Shown piece by piece: positions 17,428 through 27,974 of a stretch of DNA of 64,000 nucleotides. The stretch spans positions 9,831,001-9,895,000 of the forward strand of contig NZ_LT629758.1 of assembly GCF_900104725.1 (NCBI RefSeq), written 5' to 3'. The translations under genes were made by a program, and so were the position numbers. Each line of letters starts with the position of its first letter. The stretch's first letter is position 1. The DNA comes from Actinoplanes derwentensis (GTDB taxonomy: Bacteria; Actinomycetota; Actinomycetes; Mycobacteriales; Micromonosporaceae). The notes under the pieces are model-generated. The model saw only the letters and a program-made list of their open reading frames with translations, was not told where the DNA came from and did not search any database.

Positions 17428-18722
17428 CCACCCAGGACCTGCGGCTCACCATCGCCGCCGAGTTGGAGCGCACCCGGGCCCGGACCGCGCTGCTCACCGA
17501 AGCGGTCGACGACGACGACCTGACCCGGCAGCACTCACCGCTGATGTCGCCGCTGGTCTGGGACCTGGCGCACGTCGGCAACCAGGAGGAGTTGTGGCTG
17601 GTCCGGGACGTCGGCGGCCGTGACCCGGTGCGCCATGACATCGACGAGCTGTACGACGCGTTCAAACACTCCCGCCGGGACCGCACGGCCCTGCCGCTGC
17701 TGAACCCGGCCGAGGCCCGCGCCTACGTCGGCCAGGTCCGGGACAAGGTGTTCGACGTGCTGGACCGGGTCCGGTTCGACTCCGCGCAGCGTCTGGTCGA
17801 CGGCGGGTTCGCCTTCGGCATGATCCTGCAACACGAGCAGCAGCACGACGAGACCATGCTCGCGACGCACCAGCTCAGGGCCGGTTCGCCGGTCCTCACC
17901 GCGCCGTCGCCCCCGGCCGCGACAGCGGTCCCCGCCGGTGAGATCTTGATCAGAGCAGGGACCTTCACCATGGGTACGGATACCGAGCCCTGGGCCCTGG
18001 ACAACGAACGGTCCGCACACCTCGTGGACGTGCCGGCGTTCTGGATCGACGCCGCCCCGGTCACCAACGGTGACTACCTGGCGTTCATCGACGCCGGTGG
18101 CTACGACGAGTCACGCTGGTGGAGCGAGCGCGGCTGGGCCCACCGGCAGTCGGCCGGCCTGGAAGCGCCGATGCACTGGCTGCGCGATCACGACGGCTGG
18201 CACTACCGGCGGTTCGGGCGGGTCGAGCCGGTGAACCCGGCCGAACCGGTCGTGCACGTCTGCTACTTCGAAGCCGAGGCGTACGCCGCGTGGGCCGGGA
18301 AACGCCTGCCCACCGAGGCCGAGTGGGAGAAGGCGGCCCGCTGGGACCCGGCGACCGGCCGCTCCCGGCGGTTCCCGTGGGGCGACGACCCGCCCGGCCC
18401 GCAGCACGCCAACCTCGGGCAGCGACATCTCTCCCCGGCTCCGGTCGGCGCCTACCCGGACGGGGCCTCGCCGTCGGGGGTGCACCAGCTCATCGGGGAC
18501 GTCTGGGAGTGGGTGTCGTCCGGGTTCGAGCCCTACCCGGGATTCGCCGCGTTCCCCTACCAGGAGTACTCCGAGGTGTTCTTCGGCGGCGACTACAAGA
18601 TGCTGCGCGGTGGCTCGTTCGGCACCGACACGACCGCTGTGCGCAGCACCTTCCGTAACTGGGACCACCCGATCCGGCGGCAGATCTTCAGCGGCTTCCG
18701 CTGCGCGCGGGACGCGAGCTGA
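17424..18722 (+). CDS. egtB: Hercynylcysteine sulfoxide synthase EgtB
   Basis: 432 residues, start overlapping the egtA stop. EgtB is a non-haem iron oxygenase that forms the C-S bond between hercynine and gamma-glutamylcysteine using O2. The N-terminal DinB-like helical domain supplies the iron ligands: His50 in WDLAHVGNQEE, and His137 and His141 in ILQHEQQHDETML. The C-terminal part (about 165-432) is an FGE-sulfatase/SUMF1 fold: TFTMGTDTEPWALDNE, VTNGDYLAFIDAGGY, RLPTEAEWEKAAR and MLRGGSFGTD. Length and residues match actinobacterial EgtB, so it should be active. Confidence 0.96.
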   Translation: MTTQDLRLTIAAELERTRARTALLTEAVDDDDLTRQHSPLMSPLVWDLAHVGNQEELWLVRDVGGRDPVRHDIDELYDAFKHSRRDRTALPLLNPAEARAYVGQVRDKVFDVLDRVRFDSAQRLVDGGFAFGMILQHEQQHDETMLATHQLRAGSPVLTAPSPPAATAVPAGEILIRAGTFTMGTDTEPWALDNERSAHLVDVPAFWIDAAPVTNGDYLAFIDAGGYDESRWWSERGWAHRQSAGLEAPMHWLRDHDGWHYRRFGRVEPVNPAEPVVHVCYFEAEAYAAWAGKRLPTEAEWEKAARWDPATGRSRRFPWGDDPPGPQHANLGQRHLSPAPVGAYPDGASPSGVHQLIGDVWEWVSSGFEPYPGFAAFPYQEYSEVFFGGDYKMLRGGSFGTDTTAVRSTFRNWDHPIRRQIFSGFRCARDAS

Positions 18723-19477
18723 TGTGCCGCCACCTCGGGTACCTCGGCCCACCCGTACCGCTGCGAAGCCTGCTCTTTGATCCTCCGCACTCGCTGGCCA
18801 CGCAAGCCTGGGCGCCACGGGACATGCGTGGCGGGGGCACGATCAACGCGGACGGGTTCGGGGTGGGGTGGTGGCCGCCCGGCGCCGTCGTCCCGGTGCG
18901 GCACCGCAGTGCGATGCCGATCTGGACCGACACCACCCTGCCCGCCCTGGCCGGGGCGGTGTCGTCCGGTGCGGTGCTGGCCGCGGTGCGCTCGGCGACC
19001 GTCGGGATGCCCGTGGTGGAGACGGCCGCGGCCCCCTTCACCGACGGGCGGTGGCTCTTCAGCCACAACGGCGTGATTCGCGGCTGGCCTTCGGCCGTCG
19101 CCGCTCTGGCGCGTGACCTTCCGGTCGACGATCTGCTCACGCTCGACGCGCCCACCGACTCGGCGATCCTCTGGGCTTTGGTACGAGCGAGGCTACGGTC
19201 CGGTGAGCCCCCGGCGAAAGCGGTGGCCGCCGTGGTCGGCGACCTGGTGACCGTCGCACCGGGTTCCCGTCTCAACCTGCTGCTCACCGACGGTCACCAG
19301 ATGATCGCCACCACGCTGGGGCACGCCTTGTCGGTCCGTCCTGGCCGTGGCTCCACCCTGATCAGCTCCGAACCCCTCGATCCCGGGCCGTCCTGGCAGC
19401 CCGTCGCCGACGGTCACCTGGTGACCGCGACCGCCACCGAGGTGGAGATCACCCCGATCTTCTCTGCGCCTTCCTGA
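18722..19477 (+). CDS. egtC: Gamma-glutamyl-hercynylcysteine sulfoxide amidohydrolase EgtC
   Basis: 251 residues; the start shares one base with the egtB stop (TGATG). It is a class II glutamine amidotransferase-fold hydrolase that removes the gamma-glutamyl group from the EgtB product. Cys2 in MCRHLGYLG becomes the N-terminal nucleophile after Met removal. INADGFGVGWW, FSHNGVIRGW and DSAILWAL are the standard oxyanion and glutamate-binding elements. The 3' end lies in a 23-bp imperfect tandem duplication that also creates the Shine-Dalgarno of egtD. Confidence 0.94.
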   Translation: MCRHLGYLGPPVPLRSLLFDPPHSLATQAWAPRDMRGGGTINADGFGVGWWPPGAVVPVRHRSAMPIWTDTTLPALAGAVSSGAVLAAVRSATVGMPVVETAAAPFTDGRWLFSHNGVIRGWPSAVAALARDLPVDDLLTLDAPTDSAILWALVRARLRSGEPPAKAVAAVVGDLVTVAPGSRLNLLLTDGHQMIATTLGHALSVRPGRGSTLISSEPLDPGPSWQPVADGHLVTATATEVEITPIFSAPS

Positions 19478-19503
19478 GGGTCTTCTCTGCCGCTTCCTAA
19501 GGG
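19458..19503 (+). repeat. 23-bp imperfect tandem duplication across the egtC stop codon
   Basis: Unit 1 (19458-19480) and unit 2 (19481-19503) are TCTTCTCTG-starting blocks identical at 20 of 23 positions. Unit 1 contains the egtC TGA and GAGGG; unit 2 ends in AAGGGG, the Shine-Dalgarno of egtD. The egtC-egtD spacer and ribosome site therefore look like the product of a local duplication. Confidence 0.8.
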
Positions 19504-19510
19504 GAAAAAC

Positions 19511-20479
19511 GTGCTCGACGTCTATCTCGATGAGGATCACGCTGCCCGTGAACTGCGCGCCGACGTGCGGGCCGGGCTCACCGCCGACCCGCGCTGGACG
19601 CCGCCCAAGTGGTTCTACGACGCCCGGGGCAGCGAGTTGTTCGAGGAGATCACCGGTCTGCCGGAGTACTACCCGACCCGTACCGAACGGGCCATCCTCG
19701 ACGAACGGGCCGCCGAGATCGCCCGGATCACCGAGGCCAAGACCCTGATCGAACTCGGCTCCGGCTCCTCGGCGAAGACCCGGCTGCTCCTCGACGCGCT
19801 CCTCGGCCACGGGACGCTAGGCGCGTTCGTGCCGCTCGACGTGTCCGCGTCCGCCCTGACCGCGGCCGTGGAGTCGCTGTCCGCCGCCTATCCCGGGCTC
19901 AGCGTCCGCGGGGTCGTCGGCGACATGACCCGGCACCTGCGCCACCTGCCGGACGGCGACAACCGGCTCGTCGCCTTCCTCGGCGGGACCATCGGCAACC
20001 TGACCCCCGGCGAACGCGCGGCCTTCCTCGCCTCGGTGAGGTCGGTCCTGCACGAGGGCGAGTGGCTGCTGCTCGGTGCCGACCTGGTCAAGGACCCGGC
20101 GGTGCTGCTGCCCGCCTACGACGACGCCGCCGGGGTCACCGCCGCGTTCAACCGCAACGTCCTGTCGGTGATGAACCGCGAGCTGGGAGCCGACTTCGAC
20201 CCGGCGTCCTTCCAGCACGTCGCGCACTGGGACCCGGAGCGGGAGTGGATCGAGATGCGGCTGCGCTCACTGCGGGACCAGCAGGTCAGCATTCCGGCCC
20301 TGTCCCTGGACGTCGCGTTCGCCGCCGGGGCGGAACTGCGCACCGAGATCTCCGCCAAGTTCCGCCGGGAGGGCCTGGCCGCCGAACTGGCCGCCGCCGG
20401 CTTCTCCGCCCGGCACTGGTGGACGGATCCGCAAGGGTGGTTCTCGGTCACCCTGGCCCAGGCCGGTCCGCCGCTCTGA
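19511..20479 (+). CDS. egtD: L-histidine N-alpha-methyltransferase EgtD
   Basis: 322 residues from GTG 19511 with AAGGGG seven bases upstream. EgtD trimethylates histidine to hercynine with three S-adenosylmethionine, the first step of the pathway. Visible are the DUF2260/EgtD opening (PPKWFYDARGSELFEEITGLPEYYPTR is split across residues about 35-61), the SAM loop LIELGSGSSAKTRLLL, VAFLGGTIGN and VLSVMNRELGADFD. Last recognisable gene of the egt operon. No egtE (PLP-dependent C-S lyase) follows, so the final step must be encoded elsewhere. Confidence 0.95.
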   Translation: MLDVYLDEDHAARELRADVRAGLTADPRWTPPKWFYDARGSELFEEITGLPEYYPTRTERAILDERAAEIARITEAKTLIELGSGSSAKTRLLLDALLGHGTLGAFVPLDVSASALTAAVESLSAAYPGLSVRGVVGDMTRHLRHLPDGDNRLVAFLGGTIGNLTPGERAAFLASVRSVLHEGEWLLLGADLVKDPAVLLPAYDDAAGVTAAFNRNVLSVMNRELGADFDPASFQHVAHWDPEREWIEMRLRSLRDQQVSIPALSLDVAFAAGAELRTEISAKFRREGLAAELAAAGFSARHWWTDPQGWFSVTLAQAGPPL

Positions 20480-20673
20480 CCAGACTGTCCCGTTCCGTCG
20501 ACCAGCCGGGTCCGGTTCTTTGACCAGGCCGTTCGCTGTCGCGCGTGTATCGGTTTCGCGTTTTCCGGGCGCGGGCGGCGGTAAAGGTTGAGGCATCGTG
20601 CTTTTCTTGCGGTGTCACACATCGCCCTCGCGGCAATCGCGGGGGACGGCTGTGGGGCACCGGAACGGGCCGA

Positions 20674-20706
20674 GCCGTGAAGGTGCCCGTGCGTCGCCTT
20701 CACGGC
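20674..20706 (+). promoter_or_regulatory. Perfect 10-bp hairpin between egtD and the next gene
   Basis: GCCGTGAAGG (20674-20683) and CCTTCACGGC (20697-20706) are perfect inverted arms with a 13-base loop, 47 bases before the next start. No T-tract follows, so a leader structure or operator is as likely as a terminator. The rest of the 273-base gap shows no gene. Confidence 0.45.
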
Positions 20707-20752
20707 CGGGCTGGTCCCGCCGCGCCGGGAGGCGGGAAAGAGGGGGTGTCTC

Positions 20753-21244
20753 ATGGAGTCCGATCGAATAGTGCCAGCCGATCCCGAGCGCCCGGTCTCC
20801 GGCGAACCACACGTCCGCCTGGTCGACGCGGTGCTCCGCAGTTCCCGCGGGCACGCCGACTGGCAGGCCGAGGGCGGCCCCCGGCCGCAGCTTCCACGGG
20901 GCTGGACCGAGCTGTGGAACGACGCGGTCCGGCGGCAGATGGACCTGGCCGAAGAACCGGAGAACGATGCCCGCCGGACCGTTCAGGCCATGCTCGACCA
21001 GTTGACCCGCCTGGACCGGGAGGCCGAGTGGTTCCGCAGCGACCCGTTGCTGCGGACCCGGGCCATCTCCGAGACACTGCTGCACTGCACCCGGCTCGGG
21101 CCGGACGTGCCGAGCCGGCTCGCGCAGGCCGCCTGGCACCGCCAGCAGGGGCTGCGGCCGGTCGACTACGCCCGGATCCAGGCCATCGCGGCCGCCCAGG
21201 ACGACTGGCTGGAAGCGTGGAACATCTGGGCGACCACCCGCTGA
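20753..21244 (+). CDS. Uncharacterised 163-residue protein
   Basis: From ATG 20753, preceded by a purine-rich GGGAGGCGGGAAAGAGGGGG tract. The product is acidic, soluble and helical, with no signal peptide, membrane segment or Cys motif. It shows PHVRLVDAVLRSSRGHADW, RPQLPRGWTELWNDAVRRQMD, a middle helix AMLDQLTRLDREAEWF and a C-terminus IAAAQDDWLEAWNIWATTR. I do not recognise the family. It follows the egt operon after 273 bases and is closed by its own terminator hairpin, so it is probably transcribed separately. Confidence 0.65.
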   Translation: MESDRIVPADPERPVSGEPHVRLVDAVLRSSRGHADWQAEGGPRPQLPRGWTELWNDAVRRQMDLAEEPENDARRTVQAMLDQLTRLDREAEWFRSDPLLRTRAISETLLHCTRLGPDVPSRLAQAAWHRQQGLRPVDYARIQAIAAAQDDWLEAWNIWATTR

Positions 21245-21266
21245 TCTCGCACTGATCATCCGACTT

Positions 21267-21317
21267 CACCCCGTACCGCAACATCTGAGCGCCACGCTCA
21301 GCATGCGGGACGGGGTG
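21267..21317 (+). terminator. Hairpin terminator ahead of the arg operon
   Basis: A long stem with outer arms CACCCCGT (21267-21274) and ACGGGGTG (21310-21317) and an inner CTGAGCG/CGCTCAG stem, followed by TTTCGCTGTTG. The structure is strong and the U-tract weak, as usual for high-GC actinobacteria. Confidence 0.6.
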
Positions 21318-21326
21318 TTTCGCTGT

Positions 21327-21356
21327 TGCCGCCGGGTATTGCGAGTTGATACGGTG
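21327..21356 (+). promoter_or_regulatory. Promoter of the arginine operon
   Basis: TTGCCG (21327-21332) and TACGGT (21351-21356) are 18 bases apart and fit a housekeeping actinobacterial promoter. Transcription would start near 21362, inside the candidate ARG box, leaving a leader of about 35 bases to argC. Confidence 0.55.
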
Positions 21357-21358
21357 GT

Positions 21359-21374
21359 TTGCATATTCATGCGA
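21359..21374. promoter_or_regulatory. Candidate ARG box (ArgR operator) upstream of argC
   Basis: TTTGCATATTCATGCG is an AT-centred near-palindrome like known ARG boxes (TGCAT-type half-sites around an AT core). It overlaps the predicted transcription start of the operon that encodes ArgR itself, so arginine-dependent autorepression is expected. This is an inference from sequence and context. Confidence 0.6.
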
Positions 21375-21396
21375 AGGCGGAGAGGCGGCGGAGGTC

Positions 21397-22398
21397 ATGG
21401 GCATCCGGGTCGCGGTAGCGGGAGCCAGTGGTTATGCGGGCGGTGAGTTACTGCGCCTGATCACCGGGCACCCCGAGTTCGACCTGGTGGCCGCGACCGC
21501 GCACAGTCAGGCCGGTTCGCCGGTCAGCGCGGTGCACCCGCAGCTGACCGGGCTCGATCTGACACTGGGCAGCACCGACGCGGCGACGCTGAGTGACGCC
21601 GATCTGGTGTTCCTCGCGCTGCCGCACGGACAGTCGGCGGCCCTGGCGGCCCAGCTGACCCCCGGCACCAAGGTCGTCGACCTGGGCGCCGACTTCCGGC
21701 TGCAGAGCGCCGAGCAATGGACGCGCTACTACGGCGGCGGCCACGCCGGCACCTGGACCTACGGGCTGCCCGAGCTGCCCGGCGCCCGTGAGGCCATCGC
21801 CGCCTCCGACCGGGTGGCCAACACCGGGTGTTACGCCGCGACGATCACCCTGGCTCTCGCGCCACTGATCGCCGCCGGTGTCGCCGACCCCCAGGACGTG
21901 GTGGTGGTCGCCAGCTCGGGCACCTCCGGCGCCGGCCGCAGCGCCAAGGTCAACCTGCTGGCCAGCGAGATCATGGGTGACCTCTCGCCCTACAAGGTCG
22001 GCGCCCACCAGCACGTCGCCGAGATCAAGCAGGCCACCGGCGCGGCCTCGCTGTCGATGACACCGATCCTGGCGCCGATGCCGCGCGGCATCCTGGCGAC
22101 GGTGACGGCCCGCCGGCTCAACGGCGGCGACCCGCGCGAGGCGCTGCAGGCGGCCTACGCCACCGACCCGTTCGTGCACGTGCTGCCGGAGGGTTCCTGG
22201 CCGCACACGGCCGCCACCGCGGGTTCCAACTCCTGCCACCTGCAGGCCACTGTCGACATCGACTCGGGCCGCATCATCGTGGTGAGCGCACTCGACAACC
22301 TCGGCAAGGGCGCCGCCGGTCAGGCCGTGCAGAACGCCAACATCATGTTCGGTCTGCCCGAGACCACGGGCCTCAGCGTCTTCGGAGTCGCACCGTGA
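21397..22398 (+). CDS. argC: N-acetyl-gamma-glutamyl-phosphate reductase ArgC
   Basis: 333 residues from ATG 21397, selected over an upstream in-frame ATG because GGCGGAGG lies at 21387-21394. ArgC reduces N-acetylglutamyl phosphate to the semialdehyde with NADPH. The Rossmann motif VAVAGASGYAGGELLRL opens the protein, the catalytic Cys is in RVANTGCYAAT, and SSGTSGAGR and GAHQHVAEI complete the site. Length is typical. First gene of argCJBDFR-orf-G, overlapping argJ by GTGA. Confidence 0.97.
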   Translation: MGIRVAVAGASGYAGGELLRLITGHPEFDLVAATAHSQAGSPVSAVHPQLTGLDLTLGSTDAATLSDADLVFLALPHGQSAALAAQLTPGTKVVDLGADFRLQSAEQWTRYYGGGHAGTWTYGLPELPGAREAIAASDRVANTGCYAATITLALAPLIAAGVADPQDVVVVASSGTSGAGRSAKVNLLASEIMGDLSPYKVGAHQHVAEIKQATGAASLSMTPILAPMPRGILATVTARRLNGGDPREALQAAYATDPFVHVLPEGSWPHTAATAGSNSCHLQATVDIDSGRIIVVSALDNLGKGAAGQAVQNANIMFGLPETTGLSVFGVAP

Positions 22399-23567
22399 GC
22401 GTCACCCAGCCCAAGGGCTTCCGGGCCTCCGGAGTCGCCGCCGGCCTCAAGGCCAGCGGCAACCCCGACGTCGCCCTCGTCGTCAACGACGGTCCCGACT
22501 ACACCGCGGCCGCCGTCTTCACCGGCAACCGGGTCAAAGCCGCGCCGGTCCTGTGGAGCCAGCAGGTCCTCAAGGGCGGCATAGTCCGCGCCGTGGTGCT
22601 CAACTCGGGCGGCGCCAACGCGTGCACCGGCTCGCAGGGCTTCCGGGACACCCACGCCACCGCCGAGCACACCGCCACGGTGCTTCGCGGCGGCGCCAAC
22701 CGGATGATGATCGGCCCCGGCGACGTGGCGGTCTGCTCCACCGGCCTGATCGGTGAGCTGCTCCCGATGGACAAGCTGCTCCCCGGGGTCAACGCGGCGG
22801 CCAAGGCACTCGCCGCCGACGGCGGCCCGCGAGCGGCCGAGGCGATCATGACCACCGACACGGTCGCGAAGACCTCGGTGGCCGAGCGCGAGGGCTGGTC
22901 GGTCGGCGGCATCGCCAAGGGCGCGGGCATGCTCGCCCCGGCCCTGGCCACCATGCTCGTCGTCATCACCACCGACGCTTCCGCCGACAACGACACGCTC
23001 GACGCCGCGCTGCGCGCCGCCACCCGGGTCACCTTCGACCGGATCGACGCCGACGGCTGCATGTCCACCAACGACACGGTGCTGCTGATGGCCAGCGGGG
23101 CGTCCAACCGGCAGCCGACGGTCGAGGAGCTGACGGCCGCGGTCACCGAGGTCTGCCACGACCTCGCCCAGCAGCTGATCACCGACGCCGAGGGCGCCAC
23201 CAAGCACATCGCGATCGAGGTGCAGGGCGCGGCCAGTGAGGCCGACGCGGTGCAGGTGGGCCGCACGGTCGCCGGCAACAACCTGGTCAAGACGGCGTTC
23301 TTCGGCAACGACCCGAACTGGGGCCGGATCCTCGCCGCGGTCGGCACCACCAGCGCGGCCTTCGAGCCGGACCGGATCGACGTGGCGATCAACGGCGTCT
23401 GGATCTGCAAGGGCGGCGCCGCCGCGGAGGACCGCAACAAGGTCGACCTGTCCGGCCGCGACGTGACCGTCACGATCAACCTGCGGGAGGGCGAGATGGC
23501 CGCGACGATCTGGACCACCGATCTGTCCCACGCCTACGTCCACGAGAACTCGGCGTATTCGTCGTGA
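22395..23567 (+). CDS. argJ: Glutamate N-acetyltransferase / ornithine acetyltransferase ArgJ
   Basis: 390 residues from GTG 22395 (4-base overlap with argC). ArgJ recycles acetyl from N-acetylornithine to glutamate and cleaves itself at a conserved Thr. Here the cleavage motif is [16 protein letters not shown], with Thr at the start of the beta chain. The C-terminus [13 protein letters not shown] and [12 protein letters not shown] is characteristic. Because ArgJ regenerates ornithine, no argE is needed, consistent with its absence. Whether it also uses acetyl-CoA (bifunctional) cannot be told from sequence. Confidence 0.96.
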   Translation: MSVTQPKGFRASGVAAGLKASGNPDVALVVNDGPDYTAAAVFTGNRVKAAPVLWSQQVLKGGIVRAVVLNSGGANACTGSQGFRDTHATAEHTATVLRGGANRMMIGPGDVAVCSTGLIGELLPMDKLLPGVNAAAKALAADGGPRAAEAIMTTDTVAKTSVAEREGWSVGGIAKGAGMLAPALATMLVVITTDASADNDTLDAALRAATRVTFDRIDADGCMSTNDTVLLMASGASNRQPTVEELTAAVTEVCHDLAQQLITDAEGATKHIAIEVQGAASEADAVQVGRTVAGNNLVKTAFFGNDPNWGRILAAVGTTSAAFEPDRIDVAINGVWICKGGAAAEDRNKVDLSGRDVTVTINLREGEMAATIWTTDLSHAYVHENSAYSS

Positions 23568-24430
23568 AAGCGCAGAAGAAAGCCGAGATCCTGATCGAGG
23601 CGCTGCCCTGGCTGGAGCGTTTCCACGGCAGCACCATCGTGATCAAGTACGGCGGCAACGCCATGATCGACCCCGCGCTGTCCGCCGCGTTCGCCGCGGA
23701 CATGGTGTTCCTGCGACACGTCGGCATCAAGCCGGTCGTGGTGCACGGCGGCGGTCCGCAGATCAACCGGATGTTGAAACGGGTCGGTATCGAGAGCGAG
23801 TTCCGCGGCGGCCTGCGGGTCACCACGCCGGAGACGATGGAGATCGTCCGGATGGTGCTCACCGGCCAGGTCGGCCGCGAGCTGGTCGGCCTGATCAACC
23901 AGCACGGCCCGCACGCGGTCGGTCTCTCCGGTGAAGACGCGCGACTGTTCACCGCGGTCCGCCGGGGCGCCGTCGTCGACGGCGAAGAGGTCGACATCGG
24001 CCTGGTCGGCGACGTCGAGCAGGTGGACACGTCGGCCGTCGACGACCTGATCGCGGCCGGCCGGATCCCGGTGATCGCCACCGTCGCGCCGGACGTCAAC
24101 GGCGTCGCCCACAACGTGAACGCCGACACCGCCGCCTCCGCGCTCGCGGTCGCGCTCGGCGCCCGCAAGCTGGTGGTCCTCACCGACGTGCCGGGTCTCT
24201 ACACGAACTGGCCGGACACCTCCTCGCTGACCAGCGAGATCGACGCGGCCACGCTGGAGAGGCTGCTGCCGTCGCTGGAGTCCGGGATGGTGCCCAAGAT
24301 GGAGGCCTGCCTGCGCGCGGTCCGCGGCGGAGTGCCCTCCGCACACGTCGTCGACGGCCGGGTCGCTCATTCGACCCTGCTCGAAGTCTTCACGGAAGAA
24401 GGATTCGGAACCATGGTGGTCCCCTCATGA
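23564..24430 (+). CDS. argB: Acetylglutamate kinase ArgB
   Basis: 288 residues from GTG 23564, overlapping argJ by GTGA. It phosphorylates N-acetylglutamate with ATP. The amino-acid kinase fold is clear: [23 protein letters not shown], the substrate loop with [25 protein letters not shown] and the nucleotide site [10 protein letters not shown]. An N-terminal extension ([19 protein letters not shown]) precedes the kinase core, the helix associated with arginine-feedback-sensitive hexameric forms, so feedback inhibition is likely. Confidence 0.96.
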   Translation: MKAQKKAEILIEALPWLERFHGSTIVIKYGGNAMIDPALSAAFAADMVFLRHVGIKPVVVHGGGPQINRMLKRVGIESEFRGGLRVTTPETMEIVRMVLTGQVGRELVGLINQHGPHAVGLSGEDARLFTAVRRGAVVDGEEVDIGLVGDVEQVDTSAVDDLIAAGRIPVIATVAPDVNGVAHNVNADTAASALAVALGARKLVVLTDVPGLYTNWPDTSSLTSEIDAATLERLLPSLESGMVPKMEACLRAVRGGVPSAHVVDGRVAHSTLLEVFTEEGFGTMVVPS

Positions 24431-24503
24431 GCGAGCTCGCGAGCGAATCAGGCAGCACAGGTGGCAAGTCATGTCGGTGCCGGAGCGCAGCGGAGGTAAC
24501 GGC

Positions 24504-24507
<4 letters not shown>
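24427..24507 (+). CDS. 26-codon micro-ORF linking argB and argD (putative)
   Basis: An ATG at 24427 overlaps the argB stop as ATGA, and the micro-ORF's own TGA at 24505-24507 overlaps the argD ATG as ATGA. It encodes [20 protein letters not shown] and six further residues. Every other junction from argC to argG is a 4-base overlap, so this frame would keep ribosomes moving from argB to argD. There is no separate Shine-Dalgarno. It may instead be a fortuitous frame in a GAGCGAGCTCGCGAGCG repeat-like tract. Confidence 0.4.
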
Positions 24508-27080
<2,573 letters not shown>

Positions 27081-27084
<4 letters not shown>

Positions 27085-27974
27085 CGTTCACACCAGCGGT
27101 GGAGGTTCGGTTCCCCGACTTCGCCGACCACACCGACAGCCTGGCCGGGCACGGTGTGGAGTTCTTCCTCGCCTCCAACGAGACACTGCGGCCGCAGTTC
27201 AACGAGACGCCGTACGGGCACAAGGTCACCTGGCTCGACTTCACCGAGACCGCCGAGAAGGACTGGTCGATCCGGGACTTCCTGAACTTCTTCAACGTGA
27301 TCAACGGCATCGCGTTCGGTGACCGGGGTATCCCGATGCCGCAGTGGGTGATGGTCGACCTGATCCTGATGCCGGCCGCCGCCCTGATCGCCGGTCTGCC
27401 GCAGGCGGAGTTCGCGGCCATGGTCGAGCGGTCCACGTTCCGGTTCGACACCGACGTGAAGCAGCTGCTGCGCAAGGTCCAGCAGGACATGAAGGACAGC
27501 GGCTACCGGGGCCCGGTCCCGGTCGGTGGCTACTGTGCCGCCCCGAGTGCCGAGCCGGGCCGCTGGACGGGCTGGTCGCTGTGGTCGCTGATGCCGGCGG
27601 TCGGTCTCGGCAAGGCGGCCAAGGCGCTCGCGCTGTCCGCGTACCGCGCGCAGAAACTGGACGGCGTCACCCAGTACGACAACAGCGCGCTGAAGGTGCA
27701 CACCGAGTTCGGCGCGCTGAAGATCCTGGTCGCGACCGTGCCGTTCCACACCTCGCCGGGCTCGTTCGTTTACCAGAGTGACCTGACCCTCCCGGCCGGC
27801 GCGGAGGTGCCCGAGCCGACCTTCCTGCTCGATCCGTTCGACTACAGCCGCCAGCGGGCGATGCAGAAGGACATCGAAGCAGGTCGCTGTGACTTCTATG
27901 TCCTGCCGCCCGGCCACGTCCGCCGGGACGGCAAGACATACGTGCCGATTCTCGAGAAGGAAATTCCCCGATGA
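27081..27974 (+). CDS. Uncharacterised 297-residue protein inside the arginine operon
   Basis: From ATG 27081, overlapping both argR (ATGA) and argG (ATGA), so it is translated as part of the arg operon. The protein is soluble, without signal peptide or membrane segments. Notable segments are [77 protein letters not shown] and a C-terminal domain with [20 protein letters not shown] and [21 protein letters not shown] do not recognise the family and see no nucleotide-binding or catalytic signature. Tight coupling argues for a role in arginine synthesis, its control, or a reaction tied to citrulline or argininosuccinate. Base composition is like its neighbours. Confidence 0.8.
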
